Shown: positions 55,957 to 64,000 of the stretch, in pieces
How positions within the stretch are numbered: position 1 is the first letter of the stretch
Layout of the letters: every line of letters starts with the position of its first letter
Notes under the pieces: generated by a model
The model's database searches: none
Told to the model about the DNA's origin: nothing
The model's input: the letters and a program-made list of their open reading frames with translations, nothing else
NCBI RefSeq assembly: GCF_900660655.1
Contig: NZ_LR215035.1
Coordinates: 62,001-126,000 of the forward strand
Source: Mycoplasmopsis anatis
GTDB lineage: Bacteria; Bacillota_I; Bacilli_A; Mycoplasmatales; Metamycoplasmataceae
DNA: 64,000 nt
Direction: 5' to 3'
Position numbers and translations under genes: made by a program

Positions 55957-56122
55957 AGTTATTTATTATTATAAATTAAATTTTGATATTACAAAAACAG
56001 AAAATTAGTGTATTAATGAGTTTTAAATTTGAGAATGTGAAAGGAAAAATTAACTTTTTTTAATTAATTAAATTAGTTAAAGATTTTCATTTATAATATA
56101 GATACAAAGTATAGGGGGGACA

Positions 56123-59100
56123 ATGTTGAAGTTAAATAAAAAAGATAATAAGATGCCAATAAACACAGAAAAATACAATTCATTATTGAATAATTTACTA
56201 GATATAAAATCACATGGTGATAATGCAATTTTTTATCACTTATCAAAAATTAACCAAGATTTATTAAAGATTGTTAAGAAAGAACATATTCAAACGATTT
56301 TTAACAATGCTGAATTTAATATCGAAATAACTTCAATGTTTAATGATTCACAAATCAGCAGAATTAATGAACTTAAAAATTATGAAGAATTTACAAAATG
56401 AGCAGAAGAATGTGGTTATAAACCAAGTAAAAAAATTGATGAAGATCTAAAAAAATCATTTAAGAAAAATTTAGCACCAGTAGCTGAAAAATTGACTAAC
56501 GCTCACAATAATTTGATTAAAGAGTGAAAATTAAATGACAACAAAATTCAAGAAATTTATACAGAAGTAGGAGTTTGACCTTTATACATAGGAACATTCT
56601 TTATTGGTTATGCCAAAAATGATCAATATTGTTATGCTCCGCTTGTTCTTAAAGAAGTTAATATCAAAATTAACAAAGGTAAGATTTACTTAGTTAATAG
56701 AAGCAGCGACATTTTACTAAATGAAAAGATGCTTTTTGCTATTAGTAAAATGTTGAATAAAAAAATTGATGTTTCAGATATCAAATTAAGCGACATGTCT
56801 ATTAAAAATGCTGTTATTGAACTTAGAAAACATTTAACAGAATTTGTCTTAGATGATTTGATAAAGGAAGAAGATTTACTATTACCATTTAAGGAAAACG
56901 ATAAGGAAAGTTTAAGTAACAAGTTTGTAAGTCCTACAGTTACAAAGGGTATTGTACTTTCAGTTTGCCATCCTCAAGGAACAAAACTTCGTTCAGCATT
57001 AGAAAAGTTAATTTATGATGGGAAGATAGACAATCTTGTAGAATCAGATATTTTAACAAACAAAGAAAGTGTTGTTGAAAAGGACATTATTGAAAAAGCT
57101 AAATTGATTCGTGTTGCAAAAACTGACTTTTCACAGGAAAAAGCAATTCAAATGTCATTGAACGATTCAGTTATTATTGCAGGTCCTCCAGGTACAGGTA
57201 AATCTCAAACTATAGCAAATATTATTGTTAATATCTTAAATAATGACAAAAAAGCTTTATTTATTTCACAAAAGAAATCAGCATTAGATGTTGTTCTAAA
57301 AAGAATGGGTAAATATTCTGATTTAGTATTCCAATTTAATGAATCAAATAGAGCTAATAAGTTTGAAAAAGAATTTTTCTACAAACCAATTATGAGACTT
57401 TGAAGAGAAGTTCAAGATAGTAATGAAAATGAAAAACTAGTAAAAAGTCATGAAAAATTCATTTTTGATGAAGAACTTGACTATTTTGAAGCTAAAAATG
57501 CTCTAGGCCAATTTACCGAAAGAGAACTTGATGCATATTTCAGAATTAAAAAAGTTGATACGTTAAACGAAGATAAAAAAGATATCAAAAAACTTCAAAG
57601 AACAATTAATAACTATGAATCAATGATTCAATTTAGAAGTGTTTATAATTGATATATCAAGACATATCTAAAAACAAAATTATTCAAGAAATTCAATGAA
57701 GCTAAAATATTCTTTAAAAATAGTAAATTATTTAAATTTAAAACTGTTATCAAAGATAAACCCGAAACAATTATTCAAGATTGATTCAAAATTAGAAAAT
57801 ACTTAAAATGAATCAAACAAATTTACAGATTACAAAAAAGATTGTACAAATATAACATTGAAGATTTAATTGTTATTTCTTCAATTAATAAATTTAATAC
57901 CTTTAAATCATTTGATAAAGTTCAAGCTAGATTCAAATCATTTAATGATTCAAGAAATGATTCAAATGTCACATGAGATGAACTTGAAAATATGTATAAG
58001 AGAGTAGTTGCAAACATTAAAAAAACCGCTAATAATTTCTCACAAACTGAAAAAAATGAATTAACAGAATTCATTGCAAAAGTAAATAGAGGTATTAGCT
58101 CTCCACAGTTATTAACAAGTGAATATAATGTTTTAATTAAGAAACTATACAACGTTTTTGTTGGTAACCCTGAAATATTATCAAACTTTATTGATTTTGA
58201 GAAAGATAAATTTGATTACATTATTTTTGATGAATCCTCACAAATTTTCTTTGAAAAAGCATTACCATATATCTCATGCTTAACACAAGATGCAAAAGGT
58301 AGAGTGACAGGTAAGGTTATCATCGCTGGTGATGATCAACAAATGCAGCCAACTAATTGATTTAACTCTAGAGATGACTCGGATGATGAATATTCAAAAC
58401 AAGAAGTAAAGTCTCTTTTAGATTGAGCTAGTTCGATGGCTATACAAAAAATATTCTTAGAAATGAATTATAGAAGTAATTCAAGTGAATTAATTCTATT
58501 CAGCTCTAAAGAATTCTATGAATCTAAACTTAAAGGTTTAGATAAATATGGTTACACAGAAAAACACTGTTTTGAAGTAGTGAATGTAAACGGTAAATGA
58601 AAAGATAATATAAATGCTGAAGAAGCCAGAAAAGTTGTTGAATTAGCATCAGAAAATATTCATAAATATGATTCAATGATTATTTTGGCTTTCAATAAAA
58701 AACAACAAAATTATATTAGAGAAATTATCGCAGGACAACACCCAGAACTTTATAGTCAACTAGAAGATAAAATATTGCTTAGAAACTTAGAAAATATTCA
58801 AGGTGATGAAGCGGATTTAGTAATAGTAAGTGTTGGATATACAAAAGATTCAACATTAAGCAGCACTTACATTGGTACAAAAGGTGGAAGAAATGCATTG
58901 AATGTTGCTATTACACGTGCTAAAGATAAAATGATTGTTGTTAAATCGATTTATGAGTCGGATATTTTAGTAGATAATACAGGTTCAACTAACCTTTATA
59001 CATTTAAAAAATGACTTAAATTCCTTGATCTTAGTTCAGCTGAGCAAAAATCGTACACAAGTCTAAATAATAAATTAATTCAACATGTTTCTCCTAATTT

Positions 59101-59410
59101 TAAAAATACAATTATAAATTGACTCAAAACAATTCGTTTCGATAAAAATGTTGAATTTATATCAGATTATAGAGTTGGTTCATATACAATTGATATTGCT
59201 ATTATCGATACTGCAACACGTAAGTTGCTAATTGGGTTAGCTCTAGATGACACAAGTTGTTACATCGAAGTTGAAGATGTCTTAAAACTTAAACTTAAAG
59301 ATGATTTTATCAAATCTAAAGAATACCCCATCTATACAATTAGTAATTTTAGATTCAGAGAAGATGCAAATGCAATTCAAAAATATTTATTGACAATTGT
59401 AAATCAATAA
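56123..59410 (+). CDS. SF1 helicase with DUF4011-like N-terminus and a nuclease-like C-terminus
   Basis: A 1095-residue protein in one frame. SF1 (UPF1-like) helicase motifs: GPPGTGKSQTIANI at about residue 354, FDESSQIF at about 703, IAGDDQQMQPTNW, LEMNYRSNSSELI, LENIQGDEADLVIVSVGYT and NVAITRAKDKMIVV. A long insert of 300 residues separates motifs I and II. The last 110 residues (SDYRVGSYTIDIAIID...LLIGLALDD) resemble the Vsr/MTES_1575-type nuclease fold fused to such helicases, but the usual acidic residue of the active site reads Ala. Related helicase-nuclease fusions occur in defence islands (Hhe-type). GGGGGG precedes the ATG by three bases and TATAAT lies near 56094. Confidence 0.75.
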
Positions 59411-59416
59411 TTTATT

Positions 59417-59446
59417 CATAGTCTTAATGACTATGATTTTTATTTT
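59417..59446 (+). terminator. Terminator after the helicase gene
   Basis: CATAGTC and GACTATG pair around TTAAT and run into ATTTTTATTTT. Confidence 0.75.
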
Positions 59447-59553
59447 AAATAAAAAAATACAAACGCTAATACGTCTGTACCGTCAAAGTATAACTAAAGA
59501 AGGCAAGATTATTTTGGAAATTTTTGTGTGTCTTTAGTAGTTTACTTTAATAA

Positions 59554-60531
59554 TTATTTAGCTGAGTTTAATTTAGCAAATGCTATAGCTCTTTCTTTTT
59601 CTTTTTCTTTAGATGATGATTTCATCTTTAATGCTTCTAAAATAGGTGTTGCAACAATATCATTATGTAAAATTCCTAATGCAATACCACTCTTTCCGCT
59701 AATTAAGTATGAAACAGCTTTCATTCCTAAAAGTGAAGAAAGAATTCTTTCTTGTGCTGTTGGTTTTCCACCTCTTTGTGTGTGAGCAAGAGAGTTTGCT
59801 CTTGTTGTTCAACCTGTTCTCTCTTCAATTTTTTTAGATAAGTCAGCAATATCGTATCTTTTTTCACTAACAACAATCATTACTGAACGACGTTCTTTAT
59901 CTTGAACTAATTCATTAGCTCTTTCTACAATTTCTTCTACAGGAAGTGTATATGAACTTGTTGAAATAATTTCAGCACCAGTTGCTAAACCACTTCAAAG
60001 TGCTAAATCACCACATTGATTTCCCATAACTTCAACAATCATGATTCTTTTGTGTGAATTTGCTGTATCTCTAATTTTATCGATTGATTCAACAACAGTA
60101 TTTAAGGCTGTATCATAACCAATAGTGAAATCACTTGAAGCAATGTCATTATCAATAGTACCAGGTAAACCAATGGTTTTAATTCCAGATTCATGTAATA
60201 ATTGAGCACCCATGTAACTTCCATCACCACCAATAACTACAAGAGCATCAATATCATTTTCTTTAAGATTTTTTATTGCTGTTTCTCTTACTTGAGGATC
60301 TTTAAATTCTGGGAATCTTGCTGAGTAAATACATGTACCACCGATTGAATTATAAAAATCTAAATCAATTTTATTTGCTTTCACAATATTATTGTGGTAA
60401 AGACCTTTAAATCCTTCATAAACAATGTAAGGTTCAATTCCGTTATTTCTGGCTGACTTAACAATTGCTCTAATTGCACTATTCATTCCAGGTGCATCAC
60501 CACCAGAAGTTAAAATAGCTATTTTTCTCAT
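59554..60531 (-). CDS. pfkA: ATP-dependent 6-phosphofructokinase
   Basis: The 325-residue glycolytic enzyme phosphorylates fructose 6-phosphate. Motifs: [16 protein letters not shown] (ATP site), [13 protein letters not shown], the catalytic loop [10 protein letters not shown] and [12 protein letters not shown], then [17 protein letters not shown]. Length is typical of bacterial PfkA. One Trp after DLAL is TGA. AAAGGAG lies before ATG 60531. An IS30 element sits 83 bases upstream and may separate the gene from distal promoter elements. Its presence indicates sugar fermentation. Confidence 0.96.
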
Positions 60532-60601
60532 TTATCACTCCTTTAATTTTGCAAAGTATTTAAGTTTAAATATTCTACTATATTTAAATAATTAATTGTT
60601 T

Positions 60602-60614
60602 AAATTATAATACA
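60602..60614 (+). repeat. 13-bp target-site duplication of the fourth IS30 copy
   Basis: AAATTATAATACA is repeated exactly at 62043-62055, on either side of the element. Confidence 0.9.
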
Positions 60615-62042
60615 TATAAAGTGGAAAAGTCATGCGACCATTATTTTTATTTAAAGAGCTTGAAGTACGATAGTGCTTCAATATTTATAATTATATTGAT
60701 TTTTTAATTAAAAAAGCACATCAAAAGAATCGGTCATGACCGATTTTTAAATTTTTTAATATTATTTTGAGATAAGTGATAAATATTCGTTAATTCTATT
60801 GATCATTATTTGAATTTGTTCATCGGAAAATTTATCCATAGAAATTCCTTTAGCAATATATCTTCTGATATGTCTGTGAATGTTCTCAATAGAACCTTTT
60901 TGATATGAGCAGTATGCGTCACATTTGTATAAATTGTTTTGATTAATAACCTCGTGCAACAACACGTTCTCGGAGCCATTGTCAATCGTTAAAGTTTTGA
61001 TTCTCAATTTGTTATTTTCGATAATTTTAATTAGCGATTTCTTTACTGCTAGAGAAGTCTTTAGTGATCTAACTGAATAAAGTTTTCTAGATTTTCTATC
61101 TAAAACAGTAACTAAACAATACTTGTCCTCACGTTTACCAATAACTGTATCAAGTTCATAATGTCCTTCAGTTGTTCTGTTGTTAGCTTCCTCAGGTCTT
61201 TGATGAATTCGGATTGCATTTTTAAGAGAACTTTTTTGAGTTTTTTAATTCTTTTTTTGTATTTTCCTACCGAAAGAAATTGCAAAATATCTATAGATAA
61301 AGAAAACTCATTTGACTTTAAGCACTTATATACAGTGCTTGCAGTAGGACAAGAACTGTTAGGATACAGTTTCTTAAATTTATTAACGATCGCTTTAGCA
61401 GAAACTTTTATAGCTCTTTTTGTAAAGTCCTTACTAAATCTATTTTTTCTAAAATAGTTGACCTCATCATTTCAAAATCTAACAAAATTTTTTCATTTGT
61501 TTTGAATAGTTTTTGAATGAAGCCTAGTTCTTTTTGATTTATAAAATATCAAATGCTCAGCTAATAAATTAAAATCTATGTAATTAACATAGTTAATATA
61601 ATTGTCGCAGTTGCGACAAACTTTCTTAAATTTCTTAACAAAATCGCCTTGATTTGTTGTAGAAATTTTTAATAGTTTTTTAATAGTTTTTGTTTGAAAT
61701 CCGACAATACTTGAAACTTGAGAGACGGTTTTATTTTCTTTGATTAATCTTAGACATTCATTAAAATGAAGGATGCTCATTTGATTTTCTTTCAATAGTC
61801 TAGTTTTTATAACTTTTGAATGTAATGGTCTAATTTCATCATCAGAATTCTTTATCAAATAATGAGTATTTGTGAGGTGTTTTTGTTTATTTTTTATACA
61901 CACAACTTTATCAAGATAATTTTTAATATTTGCTATAATCATATTGGGTCCTTTCGTATTTTTGGACACTATTATTTTACTAAAAGACCCAATAAATAAA
62001 AACGGTCATGCGATAATGGTCGCATGACTTTTCTATTTTACG
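60615..62042 (-). mobile_element. IS30-family element (IS1630-like), fourth copy
   Basis: 1428 bp between TATAAAGTGG and CTATTTTACG, with the same imperfect inverted repeats as the other copies. The target duplication is 13 bp. It is highly similar to the copy at 35169-36598 but in the opposite orientation, making a pair of long inverted repeats about 24 kb apart. It lies in the divergent gap between pfkA and hrcA. Confidence 0.93.
60762..61942 (-). pseudogene. IS30-family transposase with a one-base frameshift
   Basis: From ATG 61942 the protein matches the intact copy at 35269 until about base 61250. There a run of seven A's in the intact copy (AATTAAAAAAACTC) has only six here, which shifts the frame. 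The C-terminal DDE part (TIDNGSEN, GSIENIHRHIRR) continues in another frame to 60762. Unless the deletion is a sequencing error or is bypassed by slippage, this copy cannot make a full transposase. Confidence 0.85.
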
Positions 62043-62095
62043 AAATTATAATACAATTTGTTTTCTAACTCACTTATAACACAAATAATTATTAG

Positions 62096-62122
62096 TTAGC
62101 AATGTTTAATAAATGCTGCTAA
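62096..62122 (+). promoter_or_regulatory. CIRCE-like HrcA operator upstream of hrcA
   Basis: TTAGCAATG-N9-TGCTGCTAA, 27 bases with CIRCE spacing. Outer arms TTAGCA/TGCTAA are kept and the inner positions differ. It lies 28 bases before the hrcA ATG and suggests that hrcA represses itself and grpE. Confidence 0.65.
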
Positions 62123-62150
62123 ATTTTATAATTTAATATATAATTTAATC

Positions 62151-63146
62151 ATGGAAAAATTAAAAACTCAACATGAAGAAATTTTAAAACATACTATAGA
62201 AATATATATTGAAAATTCTCAGCCTGTTAGTTCTAATTTAATTTTAGACAGAGGATATGTTGATTTTTCAAGTGCAAAGGTTAGATATTTAATGAATGAG
62301 CTGGAGCAACTTGGATATTTAGAAAAAGCTCATGTAAGTTCAGGAAGAATTCCAACAATTAAAGGACTTGATTACTATGCTAAATATCTATCTTTAACAG
62401 ACGAAGATAAAATGATCAAAAGACTAAAGCAACTTTTTAACAAAAGAAATATAAATATAGATAAAACTGTTGAAGATGCTGCACAAATAATAAGTGAATC
62501 AACTGGTTTAACGCTAGTTACTGGTTCTGATAATTCAAGAGCTTTACTTAAAACAATTCAATTTGTTCCTATTAGTAATAATAGCGCAACTATAGTACTT
62601 GTTATTTCAACTGGTGAAGTATTTTCCAAATTTATAACATTAGATACAACTAAGCATTTAATGGATGATTTAAGAATTGCAGTTAGATTATTTAATGAGC
62701 GTTTGATAGACTCACCAATTTACGAATTACCTCAAAGAACATATGCACTTAAGGATATTTTAGCTCAAGCAGTTAAAAATTATGAGGAATTAATTCAAAG
62801 CTTTGTTACTGATATTTTTATGATTAAAACTGATTTTAAAAATAATATATATGGTAAGCAAAACATTATTTTAAGTGATAGTATTTCAAGGGTTGATTTA
62901 AATGAGATGCTAAATGTTATTGAAAATCATTCTATTTGAGAATTTATTGAAAAAGAATCTGAGTCTGATGAAAAACTTAAAATTTCGGTTTCACGTCAAG
63001 GTACATACATATCTAAAAGAATAGATTGTGAAAGTCCTATCCGTGAAGTTAGTGTTGTTGGTTCAACTGTAAGCGACTTTACTCAAATGAGAGCAGTAAT
63101 ACATATATTGGAAGAATTATTGCGTAAAAGAAATGGAGATAAATAA
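62151..63146 (+). CDS. hrcA: Heat-inducible transcription repressor HrcA
   Basis: The 331-residue repressor binds CIRCE operators in heat-shock promoters. An N-terminal winged helix (SSAKVRYLMNELEQLGYLEKAHVSSGRIPTIKGLDYYAKYL, residues about 42-82) is followed by the GAF-like and dimerisation domains, ending SVVGSTVSDFTQMRAVIHILEELL, typical of the family. One TGA Trp is seen. grpE begins two bases after the stop, so the two are in one operon. Confidence 0.94.
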
Positions 63147-63148
63147 TT

Positions 63149-64000
63149 ATGAAAAAAATGCAAAAAATTCAAGCGAATGACATTTTGGAAGGAAATTTTT
63201 CACTCTTTATAGAAGATGTTGAAATTCCTGAATATACAAAAACTACAAAAATAACAGTAGGTAAAAATGAATATTTAGATAATTTTGATTCATATTTAAT
63301 TAATAGAAAATCTTTTCCTAATTTAGAAGTGAGATTAACATTCCCTAAATCTTATAGAAATGAAAATTTTGCAGGTAAAAATGCCGTTGTTAAGATAACT
63401 GATGCTAAATTAACAAAAGCCCAAAACATGCTTAAGAAAATTGAAGAAGAATTAATTAATCTTAACATGAAAGCAATTAAATTAAGCGAAATAAACAAAT
63501 CTCTTCAAGAACAAATTGCTGAAAAAGATAAAGAAATTGCATCATCTCGTGAAGCATATATGTTAAAAATTCAAGAAATGACTGCAAAAGCTGATCTAGA
63601 ATTAAAAAACAAAAAAGAGCAAAATGATGCTAAATTAGCTGAAGAAAAAGAGAAAATTAAAAACTTTGCTCTTCAAGGTTTTGTTGAAGATTTTATTAGC
63701 CCATTTAATAATTTTATATTGGCAATAAAAGCTACCGAGAATACAGATAACCAAGTATTGAAGAATTTTATTTATGGATTTAAAATGATTGAAAATCAAT
63801 TCATAAATACATTAAATGATCATAATATTGATTTAATTATTCCAAATGAAAATGAAGAATTTAATCCTGAATTCCATTATGCAATTGATTTTATTGAATC
63901 AAGTGAAAAAGCAACTAATAGTATTGCAAAATTAAATAATTATGGATTTAAATTAAATGGTAGAGTTATAAAACCAGCGACTGTAACTTTATATAAAAAA
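63149..64000 (+). CDS. grpE: GrpE nucleotide exchange factor with trigger-factor-like N-terminus (partial)
   Basis: The gene runs off the window, with 284 residues visible. Residues from about 90 onwards are GrpE: a long coiled coil (LKKIEEELINLNMK...), then FALQGFVEDFISPFNNF and NIDLIIPNENEEFNPEFHYAIDF, which match the core and the FDPxxHEA region; the last visible residues, GRVIKPATVTLYKK, match the end of the family. The first 85 residues are extra. Residues 61-79 read VRLTFPKSYRNENFAGKNA, strikingly like the trigger factor PPIase signature (VTFPEDYHAENLAGKEA). GrpE releases ADP from DnaK; the extension may be a trigger-factor remnant. Confidence 0.88.
   Translation, partial: MKKMQKIQANDILEGNFSLFIEDVEIPEYTKTTKITVGKNEYLDNFDSYLINRKSFPNLEVRLTFPKSYRNENFAGKNAVVKITDAKLTKAQNMLKKIEEELINLNMKAIKLSEINKSLQEQIAEKDKEIASSREAYMLKIQEMTAKADLELKNKKEQNDAKLAEEKEKIKNFALQGFVEDFISPFNNFILAIKATENTDNQVLKNFIYGFKMIENQFINTLNDHNIDLIIPNENEEFNPEFHYAIDFIESSEKATNSIAKLNNYGFKLNGRVIKPATVTLYKK

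Noticed and set aside
61161-61457. Plus-strand open frame across the fourth IS30 copy
   Set aside because: It is the reverse of the transposase gene and has no motif.

Overview
The window is AT-rich DNA in which TGA is read as tryptophan throughout. In-frame TGA codons fall inside polC, hsdR, pfkA, murQ and every transposase, often at conserved Trp positions. With a lone 5S rRNA gene, lipoprotein signal peptides and mycoplasma-restricted families (DUF31 proteases, IS1630-like IS30 elements, ICE-type transposase-like proteins), this points to a wall-less Mycoplasma of the hominis/synoviae lineage (Mycoplasmopsis-type). pfkA suggests a glycolytic species. I cannot name the species.

Layout. 1-9 kb: a truncated hypothetical gene, tRNA-Cys and tRNA-Arg, a DUF402 phosphatase and a membrane-anchored HExxH metalloprotease (minus), then a small conserved protein, trmB, gyrA and a degenerate phosphohexomutase-like gene (plus). 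8.9-14 kb: a co-directional surface-protein operon whose second gene is split by an IS3-family element. It ends in two tandem DUF31 serine-protease-like genes, one with an apparent catalytic triad and one without. 14-19 kb: an aldehyde dehydrogenase, an IS30 element nested inside an older IS30 element, 5S rRNA and a membrane protein. 19-26 kb: dnaJ with a CIRCE-like operator, cdsA, polC and a small membrane protein.

26.3-35 kb (minus strand) is the most interesting part: a tightly coupled operon of a lipoprotein with a DUF1460 amidase-like domain, MurQ, PTS EIIA, a membrane protein, EIIB, EIIC, a second membrane protein, MupG and AnmK. Together these form a plausible route for trimming, importing and catabolising peptidoglycan (MurNAc) fragments in a bacterium that has no wall. 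EIIC is split by a second IS3 copy and also carries a one-base frameshift just after its start codon.

35-50 kb: another IS30 copy, a truncated gene, a frameshifted transglutaminase-like protein, a 1224-residue coiled-coil membrane protein, an ATPase-like protein, and two UPF0236/ISLre2-type transposase-like genes of the kind found with mycoplasma ICEs. These flank an AT-rich region with about 59-bp tandem repeats and a 16-bp perfect hairpin next to tRNA-His. 50-60 kb: a decayed type I restriction locus (hsdS remnant with an AG microsatellite, intact hsdR, no hsdM), lepA, a large SF1 helicase with a possible nuclease-like C-terminus, and pfkA. 60-64 kb: a frameshifted IS30 copy with a 13-bp target duplication, then CIRCE-hrcA-grpE, where GrpE carries a trigger-factor-like N-terminal motif.

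A recurring theme is single-base length differences in A/T homopolymers that break otherwise good frames: gyrA 5' end, EIIC, the transglutaminase-like gene, one transposase-like gene and one IS30 copy. These could be sequencing errors, real mutations or slippage sites, and they should be checked against raw reads.
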